DNA of 41,120 nucleotides from assembly GCA_025451875.1 (NCBI GenBank), contig JANWJQ010000154.1, forward strand, positions 1 through 41,120, given 5' to 3'. This document shows, piece by piece, positions 10,067-18,022 of this stretch (position 1 is its first letter; each line of letters starts with the position of its first letter). Both the position numbers and the translations under genes were made by a program. The stretch is from Rhizomicrobium sp. (GTDB lineage Bacteria; Pseudomonadota; Alphaproteobacteria; Micropepsales; Micropepsaceae). The notes beneath the pieces are model-generated. The model saw only the letters and a program-made list of their open reading frames with translations, did no database searches and was not told the DNA's origin.

Positions 10067-10473
10067 GCTTCGCACGACCCACTGCAGCTTTTCGCGCCCG
10101 ACATGCAGGCACATCCTTCCCGCATATCGCGCGAAAGCTGCTCGAAATAGGCTTCCAGCGCATCGCGCACCAGCTCGTGGCGCGTAAGCCCCGTCTTCAC
10201 CGCGGCGATCGCCAGCCGCTCATGCTCGCGGTGCGATAATGCGATGAAGAGCTTTTTGGGCCGCGAAGGATCGTGCGGCAGATGCGTGTCGTGTTCGTTG
10301 TCCTGTGGCATCATTGCTTCCTCCGTTGCCACTGCCGCTGCCGGCTGCGTGGGACGAACCATTTCACCGAGCGCCGGCGCAGCCGCATAACGCGGCGCGA
10401 TGGTCGAGGGCACTGCGCCACCCTTGCGCGCCAGCAGACTTGCCGTCATCGGCGCAAAGCGCGCGTGACTCAT
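10063..10473 (-). CDS. Ribbon-helix-helix-like protein with Cys-rich C-terminal tail, ParA partner
   Basis: The 136-residue product starts inside the end of the upstream parA-like gene (ATGA overlap at 10470-10473), which implies translational coupling. Residues 1-45 are basic and low-complexity and include SLLARKGGAVP; a positively charged N terminus of this type is what many ParA partners use to stimulate the ATPase. Residues 71-113 (KKLFIALSHREHERL...) look like a CopG/ParG-type ribbon-helix-helix DNA-binding unit. The last 17 residues hold four cysteines (C121, C123, C130, C134), which is unusual for this fold and could bind metal or form disulfides. DNA target and binding to ParA are inferred from family and gene order. 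The stop codon overlaps that of the convergent hydrolase gene in one CTAG. Confidence 0.85.
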   Translation of the reverse strand: MSHARFAPMTASLLARKGGAVPSTIAPRYAAAPALGEMVRPTQPAAAVATEEAMMPQDNEHDTHLPHDPSRPKKLFIALSHREHERLAIAAVKTGLTRHELVRDALEAYFEQLSRDMREGCACMSGAKSCSGSCEA

Positions 10474-11423
10474 CGGCCGCCTCCGTTTTCATAGGTCGGC
10501 CGATCCGTCGAACGGCGGCCGAACGAGTGTGTGCGGCGCTCGCCGCTGCCGAACACATGCGGCTGCGCCCCACGGCGATCGACGCCGGACCTCCGGTCAA
10601 TGCCATCCGGAAATGGCGGCTTCTCCATGGTGACCACAAGGGAGTCGTTGGCCGGCAGCGGCGGCAGCGGCGCGTTCTCCGTCATCACCGGCGGATTCCA
10701 TTCCGGCTCTGGCTCTTCGAAATCTTCGGTATCGGCGACTGTGAGCCCACTCACCGCGAAATGCTCGGGGCGGTTCTCCGGCACGATCTTCTCGTCATTC
10801 GTCAGGCGCGAAAGGCGGTCCTGCACATAGAGCCACAGATCGCGGACTTCTTTGGACGAAGCCGATTTCGGCGCCGCTTCGCCGACGGTACGGCCGTCCG
10901 TCATGCTCGCCGCGAAATCGACGCGATGATGCAGCATGATCGGCGCGACGGTGCCATGCTGCGACAGCGCCACCGCGGCCTCGCCGGTGATGCGCGCCCG
11001 CGCGGTCGCGCCGTTCACCACGAACACCAGCGGCTTGTTGTGCTTCTCCGCGATGTCGACGGTCGCGCCGACCGCGCGCAGATCGTGCGGGCTTGGGCGC
11101 GTGGGCACCAGCACCAGATCGGCATGCGCGACGACACGGGAGATCGAACCGGTGATCGCCGGCGGCGTGTCGATCACCACCAGCTTCATGCCGGCTTTTT
11201 CGAGATGGTCTAGTGCCTCATCGAGTTCGAGCACGCCGACCTGCGCGAAATGCGGTGTCGGCGCTTCGCGCGCGTTCCACCATTGCGCGAGCGAGCCTTG
11301 CGGATCGGTATCGATCAGCGCCACGGGGCCGATGCCGGCCTTGTCGGCTTCGACCGCCAAATGGCCCGACAGGGTGGTCTTTCCGGAACCGCCCTTTTGC
11401 GAGGCGAGCACCAGCACATGCAT
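10470..11423 (-). CDS. ParA/MinD-family ATPase (orphan, not the chromosomal parAB locus)
   Basis: This is a deviant-Walker P-loop ATPase that would position a cargo or DNA by dynamic dimerisation on nucleoid or membrane. From the Met at 11423 the motifs are Walker A ASQKGGSGKTT (7-17), A-prime ALIDTDPQGS (35-44) and Walker B LVVIDTPP (81-88). Total length is 317 residues: a ParA core of about 210, then an acidic proline-rich linker and a basic tail with repeated DRRxG/ERR/GRR units. The frame stays open to an ATG at 11564, adding 47 residues, but ParA proteins normally start at the beta strand before Walker A, so 11423 is preferred; neither start has a strong ribosome site. The partner is the overlapping RHH gene, not a ParB, so this is an orphan positioning system of unknown cargo. 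Confidence 0.9.
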   Translation of the reverse strand: MHVLVLASQKGGSGKTTLSGHLAVEADKAGIGPVALIDTDPQGSLAQWWNAREAPTPHFAQVGVLELDEALDHLEKAGMKLVVIDTPPAITGSISRVVAHADLVLVPTRPSPHDLRAVGATVDIAEKHNKPLVFVVNGATARARITGEAAVALSQHGTVAPIMLHHRVDFAASMTDGRTVGEAAPKSASSKEVRDLWLYVQDRLSRLTNDEKIVPENRPEHFAVSGLTVADTEDFEEPEPEWNPPVMTENAPLPPLPANDSLVVTMEKPPFPDGIDRRSGVDRRGAQPHVFGSGERRTHSFGRRSTDRPTYENGGGR

Positions 11424-11641
11424 CCGGTCCGTCCGCGGGGGCGGCGCAAAACTTTCCCGATCGCTCAAGGCAATTCTCCCAGCCAAACCGGCGCTGAAGC
11501 CGGTCCTCGCATCTTGCGGCGCAACTGATTGCGGCACGCTGAAACCGGACGCGTGCAATTGCATCGATTTGTGCGACAGTTTTCATCGAATGATATCGGC
11601 CGCATCACGGGTGACGCGGCGACAACCATTGGGAGGCAGCC

Positions 11642-12277
11642 ATGCCGCGCTTGCACGAAGTCTCAAAAGCGGACGCCCATGCCGGCGCACAGCAGATCTA
11701 CAAGCTTCTCTTCGGCGAGCGCGATCCGGTGAAGGAGCCGGGCACCGCAACCGGAACGCCGGGCAATTGGTGGACCGTCTATGCCGGATCGCCCGATGTG
11801 TTCGATCATGCCGTCGCGGGCTTTGCGCTTTACCGCAGTCCCAAGCGCAAGCTCGATCCCAAGCTGCGCGAATTGGGACAGACGCGCGTCGGCTGGGCGC
11901 GGGGCAGCCAGTTCGTCTATTCGCAGCACTGCAAGGCTTGCCGTGGCGTTGGCCTGCCGGAGGAAAAGATCACGGCCATTCCGCATTGGCAGGTGGCCGA
12001 GTGCTACACGCCGGTCGAGCGTGCCGTGCTCGCCTATACCGACGGGCTGGTGCTGATGGGCGGACGCGTGGCCGACGGCATCTTCGACGAATTGAAGAAG
12101 CATCTTTCCGAAGAAGAGATTCTGGAGTTCACCTACATCACCGCGCTTTATGATCTGCATGCCGTCACCACAAAGGCGCTGAAGCTGGAATATGATGACG
12201 TGCCGGATCGCATCGTCGAGGTCGCCGCCCCCAGCGACAACAAGGACGATCCGATGGGATTGATCGACCGCCGATAG
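11642..12277 (+). CDS. Carboxymuconolactone decarboxylase / AhpD-like protein
   Basis: The 211-residue protein belongs to the CMD/AhpD fold. The region SQHCKACRGVG (94-104) supplies a CxxC (C97, C100) preceded by His96, the redox motif of AhpD-like peroxidase partners, and is followed by the conserved helical segment LAYTDGLVLMGGRV. It is probably a cytoplasmic thiol peroxidase or reductase rather than the decarboxylase of aromatic catabolism, since no protocatechuate genes are nearby. The start has a good ribosome site (GGGAGG, six bases upstream). The isocitrate-lyase-family gene follows after nine bases, so the two form an operon. Confidence 0.88.
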   Translation: MPRLHEVSKADAHAGAQQIYKLLFGERDPVKEPGTATGTPGNWWTVYAGSPDVFDHAVAGFALYRSPKRKLDPKLRELGQTRVGWARGSQFVYSQHCKACRGVGLPEEKITAIPHWQVAECYTPVERAVLAYTDGLVLMGGRVADGIFDELKKHLSEEEILEFTYITALYDLHAVTTKALKLEYDDVPDRIVEVAAPSDNKDDPMGLIDRR

Positions 12278-12286
12278 GACTTCGCC

Positions 12287-13144
12287 ATGACACAAACATT
12301 CGATGCGTTGCTGAAAGCGTCCGGCATTCTAGTTCTTCCTGGCGCGTTCGATGCGTTATCGGCGCGCATTGCGGTGAAGAGCGGTGCGAAGGCGGTTTAC
12401 ATGACCGGCTTCGGCGTTGCGGGCGCAGGCTTCGGCGTTCCCGATATCGGTCTCGTCAATGCCGAGCAGATGATCGAGCGCGTGCGCGTCATCGCCAGCG
12501 CCATCGCACCGGTACCGCTGATCGCCGATGGCGACAATGGCCATGGCGGTCCGCTGAATGTCGCGCGCCTTGTTCGCGCTTACGAACAATCCGGCGCGCA
12601 ATGCATCCAGCTCGAGGACCAGGTCTCGCCCAAACGCTGCGGCCACATGGAAGGCAAGGAAGTCATTTCGCTGGAAGAAGCCGCCGCGAAAATTCGCGCG
12701 GCTTCCGAAGCGCGATCGTCTTCCAGCTTCAAGATCATGGCGCGCACCGATGCCCGCGCGACGCATGATCTGGACGAAGCCCTGCGGCGCGGCGAAGCCT
12801 TCCTGAAAGCGGGTGCGGATATTCTGTTCATCGAAGCGCCGCGCAGCGAAGACGAACTCAGCAAAGTCGCCGGGACATTTCCCGGCACGCCGCTCGTCGC
12901 CAATCTGGTGGAGGACGGCAAGACGCCGATGCTCTCGCCGGAAGCCCTGCAGCAGATGGGCTACAAGATCGCGCTCTATCCGGTTAGCGCCCTGCTGGCC
13001 GCATCGGCGGCGCTCGAACAGCTCTATGCGAAACTGCTCGGCACAAATGCCGAAGTCCGCGCGCGGGTGACGTTTTCGCAATATAACGAAATCGTCGGTC
13101 TGCCCGATTTTCTCGCAACTGCGAAGAGATTCGACACGCGATAG
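12287..13144 (+). CDS. Isocitrate lyase / PEP mutase superfamily protein
   Basis: The 285-residue protein has the TIM-barrel layout of methylisocitrate lyase and phosphonopyruvate-type enzymes. Visible motifs are PGAFDALSARIA (18-29), the metal-binding DGDNGHGG (81-88) and the loop KRCGH (116-120), which carries the catalytic Cys of lyases such as PrpB. The usual reaction would be cleavage of a C-C bond next to a carboxylated carbinol, giving pyruvate or succinate-type products. Neighbouring prpC or prpD genes are absent, so the exact substrate is open; oxaloacetate or 2,3-dimethylmalate-type substrates are alternatives. It lies nine bases after the AhpD-like gene. Confidence 0.87.
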   Translation: MTQTFDALLKASGILVLPGAFDALSARIAVKSGAKAVYMTGFGVAGAGFGVPDIGLVNAEQMIERVRVIASAIAPVPLIADGDNGHGGPLNVARLVRAYEQSGAQCIQLEDQVSPKRCGHMEGKEVISLEEAAAKIRAASEARSSSSFKIMARTDARATHDLDEALRRGEAFLKAGADILFIEAPRSEDELSKVAGTFPGTPLVANLVEDGKTPMLSPEALQQMGYKIALYPVSALLAASAALEQLYAKLLGTNAEVRARVTFSQYNEIVGLPDFLATAKRFDTR

Positions 13145-13295
13145 CTGTCGCGGGGCAGCCATGCCGCGCATGAATGATGCGGCAATAGTGCCGCGCACGG
13201 ATTTTTGACGGCAAACAGCCTTAACCCTGCAATCCGCGCCTTGTTCGGCCGTATCTCGCCGCTTAACTCTTGGCCACCAATCTGGGGAGACCTTC

Positions 13296-15134
13296 ATGCT
13301 TCATCGCCGCGATATCCTTAAGACCGGCACCGCCGTTGCCGCCCTCGCCGCCCTCGGCACACCGCTCGCGCGTGCTGCCGCCGCTGCTTCTGCCAGCCCG
13401 TCCGGTGCGGCGCTGAACAAATTGTTCGACCAGTTCATGACCGAGAACCTGGACACGTCGCCCATCAGCGCGACGTTCCTGGGTGTCGATACCGGCCCGC
13501 GCACGAAACAGCGCGGCCAGATCGACGACAATTCGCTCGCCGGTTACGAAAAGCAGAAGCAGCTCACCGCCAGCCAGCTCGCGCGCCTCAATGCCTTCGA
13601 CGCCAAATCGCTCACCGGCATGGACGAACTCAATTACGAGATCATCCAGTACGGAATGCAAATCCAGGACGGCGACAACAAGAAGTACAATTATGGCGGC
13701 GCCGGCGCGGGCGCACCCTATATCGTCAGCCAGCTCACCGGTTCCTACCAGCAATTCCCCGACTTCCTCGCCAGCCAGCAACCGGTCGAGAACAAGGACG
13801 ACGCGGAATATTACCTGCAGCGTCTCGATGGCGTCGCGCTGGCGCTGGACCGCGACAGCGAAGTGGTCCGTCACGATGTCGCGCTCGGCGTGATCCCGCC
13901 GGACTTCGCGCTGGACAAGGCGCTGACGCAGATGAATGCGCTGCGCGGCGTCGATGCCGGCAAGTCGGTGATGGTCGAAGCCATCGTCGGCAAGGCGAAG
14001 GCCGCGAACATTCCGGGCGACTGGGAAGCGCGTGCGGCCAAACTCGTGGCCGAGAAAGTCTATCCCGCGCTCGACCGCCAGATCGCGCTCGCCAAGGATA
14101 TGCGAGCCAAGGCCGTGCATGACGCGGGCGTGTGGCGGCTGCCGCAAGGCGATTCCTATTACGCCGACAGCGTGATCGCGGCGACGACGACCAACATGAC
14201 GCCAGAAGAAATCCACAAGACCGGTCTTGAAGTCGTGGCGGATTACACCGCGCGCATCGATGCCGACATGAAGAAGCTGGGCCTGACCAAGGGCACGGTC
14301 GGCGAGCGCCTGCGCGGCATGTATAACGATCCGAAATTCCGTTATCCGAACACCGACGAAGGCAAGGACAAGCTCCTCGGCGACCTCAACGAGAAGATCA
14401 AAAAGATCCGCGCGCGGCTGCCCGAATATTACGGCGTGCTGCCGAAGGCCGATCTCGTCATCAAGCGCGTGCCCAAAGCGACGGAAGCGGGTGCGCCGGG
14501 CGGTTACTACAATCCAGGCTCGCTCGATGGCAAGCGCCCGGGCATGTACTACATCAACCTGCGCGACACGGCCGAAGTGCCGAGCTGGACGCTTTCGACG
14601 CTCAGCTATCATGAAGGCATTCCGGGCCATCACTTACAGCTTTCGATCCAGCAGGAGACCGACCTTCCGCTGATCCGCAAGGTCTCCGGCTTCACCGCCT
14701 ATGTCGAAGGCTGGGCGCTTTACTCCGAGCAGTTCGCCGACGAGATGGGCATGTATGCCGACGATCCGTGGGGCCGCATCGGCTACATGCACGATGCGAT
14801 GTTCCGCGGCGTGCGCCTTGTGGTCGATTCCGGCATGCACGCCATGAAGTGGAGCCGCGAGAAGGCGGTGAAGTACTTCACCGACACGTTGGGTGATCTC
14901 GACGCCTCGGCGATCACCGAAGTCGAGCGTTACTGCGTGTGGCCGGGTCAGGCTTGCGCCTACATGGTGGGCAAGCTCGATATCCTCAAGCAGCGCGAGA
15001 AGGCGAAGGCCGCGCTGGGCGCCAAGTTCGACATCAAGGCGTTCCACAAGGCGATCCTGGTGTGCGGCGCGGTGCCGCTCGCCATTCTCGACAAGGTCGT
15101 GGACCGCTATATCGCGGAGACCAAGGCGGGGTAG
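13296..15134 (+). CDS. Exported DUF885-family metallopeptidase-like protein
   Basis: The 612-residue product begins with HRRDILKTGTAVAALAALG, a twin-arginine-type signal, and an Ala-rich cleavage region ending near residue 30, so it is probably exported folded by Tat. The rest is a DUF885 protein, mostly helical; SYHEGIPGHHLQL at 437-449 contains the HExxPGHH signature (439-446) that binds a metal in this family, and TAYVEGWALYSEQ follows as the second conserved block. DUF885 proteins are thought to be gluzincin-like peptidases, but few have been assayed. GGGGAG lies seven bases upstream of the ATG. The gene is followed by a convincing terminator at 15161-15193, so it is probably transcribed alone or as the last gene of its unit. 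Confidence 0.9.
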   Translation: MLHRRDILKTGTAVAALAALGTPLARAAAAASASPSGAALNKLFDQFMTENLDTSPISATFLGVDTGPRTKQRGQIDDNSLAGYEKQKQLTASQLARLNAFDAKSLTGMDELNYEIIQYGMQIQDGDNKKYNYGGAGAGAPYIVSQLTGSYQQFPDFLASQQPVENKDDAEYYLQRLDGVALALDRDSEVVRHDVALGVIPPDFALDKALTQMNALRGVDAGKSVMVEAIVGKAKAANIPGDWEARAAKLVAEKVYPALDRQIALAKDMRAKAVHDAGVWRLPQGDSYYADSVIAATTTNMTPEEIHKTGLEVVADYTARIDADMKKLGLTKGTVGERLRGMYNDPKFRYPNTDEGKDKLLGDLNEKIKKIRARLPEYYGVLPKADLVIKRVPKATEAGAPGGYYNPGSLDGKRPGMYYINLRDTAEVPSWTLSTLSYHEGIPGHHLQLSIQQETDLPLIRKVSGFTAYVEGWALYSEQFADEMGMYADDPWGRIGYMHDAMFRGVRLVVDSGMHAMKWSREKAVKYFTDTLGDLDASAITEVERYCVWPGQACAYMVGKLDILKQREKAKAALGAKFDIKAFHKAILVCGAVPLAILDKVVDRYIAETKAG

Positions 15135-15160
15135 TTTTTCCGATCCAGCGAAAATGCAGA

Positions 15161-15193
15161 ACGGCGGAGACAGAAATGTCCCGCCGTCTTTTT
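15161..15193 (+). terminator. Rho-independent terminator after the DUF885 gene
   Basis: The stem ACGGCGG / CCGCCGT is extended by GACA / TGTC with a single bulged A, closes on a GAAA tetraloop and is followed by C and six T. It lies 26 bases after the stop codon of the DUF885 gene, on the same strand. Confidence 0.82.
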
Positions 15194-15468
15194 TGCGTTC
15201 TTCGCATCGCACGTCTCTTGATGAGCATCGTGGGCGAGTGCGGCGGTTGATTGTGTTTATCCCTCAACACCGGTCGCGCATGCGGCGCGAACCCGTCCAG
15301 CGGCGATCCCTATGGGCGCGGCGGCGGGGTGATGATCGTTCTCCGGTCCATCCGGCGGTCGCGTGCGTCAGCAGCGGACGGCGTCGGTAGGCGGGCCAAA
15401 GGCGATCAGGGTGAGGGAGAAGTTAGAGTCGTCTGTGCATGTTCAAAAACCTTTCGAGATGAATCCCA

Positions 15469-15548
15469 CCCTCCCCTTGAGGGAGGGACGAAACGCGAAG
15501 CGTTTCGGGGAGGGGCCAAGCTCCGCGCCATGCCCCTCCCCGAAAACG
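15469..15548. repeat. Palindromic intergenic repeat, variant copy A
   Basis: Three nested inverted repeats occur together: CCCTCCC/GGGAGGG at 15469-15487, the small hairpin GAAACGC-GAA-GCGTTTC around 15490-15506, and CGTTTCGGGGAGGGGC (15501-15516) against GCCCCTCCCCGAAAACG (15532-15548). The style matches the two longer elements at 16943 and 17870 (G-run stem next to an AAGC-type hairpin), but the sequence has diverged. It is noncoding. Confidence 0.65.
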
Positions 15549-15774
15549 CAGAAAACCCGCGGCTTTCGCAGCGGGTCTGAATTTCGGGCGCAGTCCGAGA
15601 ATTGGAAAGAATGTACGGGACCACCGTCACGGTGTCAAGCAAATTGGGAAAATTAATTTTAGAGCAGGGAATTTAGCCTAAGTATTTGATCCTATTATCG
15701 AAACCTTTTATCGCCGTCCCTGCGTCATGGATTTGCGCACGAAAAATCCGGCAAAAAATATTTTCGGGATGCGC

Positions 15775-16923
15775 TCAACTGTTGCCGTCGAGCGCCTGTT
15801 CCAGGTCGGCGATGAGATCTCCTGCATCTTCAATGCCCGCCGACAGGCGCAACAGATCCATCGGACATGGCGCACCCGGTCCCTCGGTCGAGCCGCGGTG
15901 CTCGATCAGGCTTTCGGTGCCGCCCAGCGATGTGGCGCGCTTCCAGAGTTTCACGCGCGCTGCCGTGGCGATGGCCGCGCCCTCGCCGCCCTTCACGCGG
16001 ATCGACAGCATGCCGCCGAAACCGCCGCTCATCTGCCTGGCCGCGATGGCATGGCCGGGATGATCCTTCAGGCCGGGATAGAGAACCGCCTCGATGCGCG
16101 GATGTTTCGCGAAATGCTCGGCGAGCTTCTGCGCGTTGGCGCAGGCCAGCTTCACGCGGGGGAACAGCGTGCGCATGCCACGCAACAGCAGCCACGCCCC
16201 GAACGAGCCGGGAATGCCGCCGATGCGCGAGCGGACGCCGGAGATGCGTTCCCAGTAATCGTCTTCCGCTTTCGTAACGAGTGCACCCATCACGATGTCG
16301 GAATGGCCGTTCAGATATTTCGTCGCCGAATGCATGACGACATCGCAGCCCAGATCGAGCGGATGCGTCAGCACCGGCGTGGAGACGGTGGAATCCGCCA
16401 CGGCGCGCGCGCCGGCCTTCTTTGCGATCTCCGCGACGGCGGCGATGTCGGTGATGTTCCACATCGGATTGCCCGGCGACTCGATCCACACAAGTTTCGT
16501 CTTGCCCGGACGCATCGCGGCTTTCACGGCGGCGAGATCGCTCATCTCAATGTCTTCGACGTCCAGCCCCCAGCTGCGCGCGAAATCGAACAGCCACAGG
16601 CGCAGGCCCCAATACATCACCTTGGGGATCACCACATGATCGCCAGGCTTCAGCGCCAGGAAGCACGCCGTCGCCGCCGCCATGCCGGAGGCCAGCAGCA
16701 TCGCATCCTTGCCGTTCTCCAGCGCAGCCAGCACGGCTTCCGGCTGGTCATAAGTCGGATTGTCGGACCGCGCATATTCGCGGCCGGAGCGGAACTGGTT
16801 GTCCGGATCGCGGATGAAGGTGGACGACAGATGGATCGGCGGCGACACCGCGCGCGTAATCTCGTCGATCCAGCCGAGGCTTTGGGCGGCGATAGTTTCG
16901 GGTTTCATGGCTTTGTCGGTCAT
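15775..16923 (-). CDS. Cys/Met-metabolism PLP-dependent enzyme (cystathionine gamma-synthase/lyase family)
   Basis: This 382-residue fold-type I PLP enzyme has the expected landmarks: EYARSDNPT (49-57), the cofactor region LLASGMAAATA (76-86), DSTV (177-180) and the Schiff-base lysine K202 in MHSATKYLNGHSDI. Its family members handle cystathionine, homocysteine or methionine. A separate, better candidate for cystathionine gamma-lyase lies at 33299-34462 beside cystathionine beta-synthase, so this copy probably has another role, such as MetB/MetC-like or methionine gamma-lyase-like activity. It is the last of three minus-strand genes, with a 167-base palindrome-filled gap upstream. Confidence 0.88.
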   Translation of the reverse strand: MTDKAMKPETIAAQSLGWIDEITRAVSPPIHLSSTFIRDPDNQFRSGREYARSDNPTYDQPEAVLAALENGKDAMLLASGMAAATACFLALKPGDHVVIPKVMYWGLRLWLFDFARSWGLDVEDIEMSDLAAVKAAMRPGKTKLVWIESPGNPMWNITDIAAVAEIAKKAGARAVADSTVSTPVLTHPLDLGCDVVMHSATKYLNGHSDIVMGALVTKAEDDYWERISGVRSRIGGIPGSFGAWLLLRGMRTLFPRVKLACANAQKLAEHFAKHPRIEAVLYPGLKDHPGHAIAARQMSGGFGGMLSIRVKGGEGAAIATAARVKLWKRATSLGGTESLIEHRGSTEGPGAPCPMDLLRLSAGIEDAGDLIADLEQALDGNS

Positions 16924-16942
16924 CGGTGAATTCCTGACATAT

Positions 16943-17089
16943 CACCTCCCCCTTGTGGGGAGGTCGGAGAGGTTCATAGCGACAGCGTATGAACGCGATC
17001 CGGGTGGGGGACCATATCCGTAATCCCCCCACCCGAAAAATCTTTCGCTGCGCTTCAGATTTTATCGACCTCCCCACAAGGGGGAGGTG
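16943..17089. repeat. Palindromic intergenic element B
   Basis: The outer arms at 16943-16966 and 17066-17089 are a perfect 24-base inverted repeat with core CTCCCCCTTGTGGGGAG, each arm itself partly palindromic. Inner arms GGGTGGGGG and CCCCCCACCC form a second stem. The element begins (in gene direction) 1 base after the stop codon of the alpha/beta hydrolase gene and ends 19 bases before the ATG of the PLP-enzyme gene. It could fold into a long cruciform or RNA hairpin inside a polycistronic message. Confidence 0.85.
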
Positions 17090-17090
17090 A

Positions 17091-17855
17091 CTAGAGAGAG
17101 TGTTTCCTCAGAAACTCCAGAACCGCGCTGTTGAACGTCTTGGGTTTGTCGATATTGGCGGCATGTCCCGCGCCGGGGATGACGACCTTTTCCGCGTTCG
17201 GAATCTTTTTGGCCATGTAGTCGGCGGCGACGAGGAAGTTGATGTCGTTTGCGCCGACGATGACGAGCGACGGCACCTTGATGTCCGGCAGCGAATTGAT
17301 CACCCGCGCGTCGCGCTGGGCAAGCATGCCGCGCGCGGCGAGTTCCAGCCCGCGCGCATTGCGATGATGCGCGGTGCGGCGTTCGGCAGTGGCGGCGTGC
17401 AGCGGGCCAAGACCTTCTTCCGCATATTTCCGCGCCGTGCGCTCGGCATTGGCGTTCCAGTCGTTGCGCGGCTCGTCTTTCTTGAAGCCGGGGCCGGTGT
17501 CGATGATGAGCAGCGCCCGGGTGCGATCCGGATGCGCGAGATGGAAAGCGAGCGACATGTAGCCGCCCAGCGACAGGCCGCCGATGACGGCTTCGCGCAC
17601 GCCGACGGCATCCAGGATCGCCGCCATATCGGCGACGGTGTGCTCTTCGCTGTATTGCGCCTGGTCTTCGGGATAATCGCTCTGCCCATGGCCGCGCATG
17701 TCCCAGGTGACGAGCGTGTGCTCTTTGGAGAACGGCGCAACCTGCCCGCGCCACATGGCGGACGTGGAAGAATAGCCGTGGCTGAGCAGGATCACGGGAC
17801 CGGAGCCGTGAACCTCGTAGTAAATCTGCACGCCATTGCGGTCGATGGTCGGCAT
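17091..17855 (-). CDS. Alpha/beta-fold hydrolase (3-oxoadipate enol-lactonase-like)
   Basis: The 254-residue protein is a compact cytoplasmic alpha/beta hydrolase. The oxyanion region is LLSHGYSS (23-30), the nucleophile elbow GGLSLGG (92-98, Ser95), the acidic residue lies in VGANDINF and the His in GAGHAAN. The family includes enol-lactonases, esterases and C-C hydrolases; no partner pathway is present to decide. The frame is open to 17933 but the extra 26 codons are repeat element C; the ATG at 17855 is chosen because GGGAG lies five bases upstream and the family starts with a PTIDRNGVQIYYEVHG-like strand. Confidence 0.9.
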   Translation of the reverse strand: MPTIDRNGVQIYYEVHGSGPVILLSHGYSSTSAMWRGQVAPFSKEHTLVTWDMRGHGQSDYPEDQAQYSEEHTVADMAAILDAVGVREAVIGGLSLGGYMSLAFHLAHPDRTRALLIIDTGPGFKKDEPRNDWNANAERTARKYAEEGLGPLHAATAERRTAHHRNARGLELAARGMLAQRDARVINSLPDIKVPSLVIVGANDINFLVAADYMAKKIPNAEKVVIPGAGHAANIDKPKTFNSAVLEFLRKHSL

Positions 17856-17869
17856 GAATGACTCCCAAT

Positions 17870-18021
17870 CACCTCCCCCTCGTGGGGAGGTCGAAAAAGC
17901 GAAGCTTTTTCGGGTGGGGGGCCGTGCGCGCATTGGCCCCCCACCCGAAAAATTCTTCGCGTCCGCTCGCTGTCGCTCTCGGACCTCAGAATTTATTCGG
18001 CCTCCCCACGAGGGGGAGGCG
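17870..18021. repeat. Palindromic intergenic element C
   Basis: The outer arms at 17870-17893 and 17998-18021 pair over 22 of 24 bases, and the left arm is 23 of 24 identical to the left arm of element B. A perfect 18-base inner inverted repeat, TTTTTCGGGTGGGGGGCC (17906-17923) with its complement at 17935-17952, forms a second stem, and GAAAAAGC-GAA-GCTTTTTC at 17893-17911 forms a competing hairpin. It begins 1 base after the stop codon of the flavoprotein gene and ends 14 bases before the hydrolase ATG. Confidence 0.87.
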
Positions 18022-18022
18022 A

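Larger units (their letters stand above)
15135..15774. other. 640-base gene-free stretch
   Basis: This gap separates the DUF885 gene from the convergent PLP-enzyme gene. It holds the terminator at 15161-15193, a palindromic repeat at about 15469-15548, a small hairpin (ACCCGC/GCGGGT, about 15555-15573) and, near its right end, an AT-rich patch. Several short open frames cross 15250-15580 but none has a ribosome site, a recognisable product or codon use like the neighbours. Nothing recognised as tRNA, SRP RNA, tmRNA or 6S RNA was found. The 15195-15460 portion is unexplained. Confidence 0.6.

Noticed and set aside
11424-11564. 47-residue N-terminal extension of the ParA protein
   Set aside because: ParA proteins start just before Walker A; the extension is unlike the family and has no ribosome site, though a weak start cannot be excluded.
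15251-15580. Open frame in the 640-base gap
   Set aside because: No ribosome site, no family, and it runs through repeat A.
17856-17933. 26-residue N-terminal extension of the alpha/beta hydrolase
   Set aside because: It is translated repeat element C; the ATG at 17855 has a good ribosome site.
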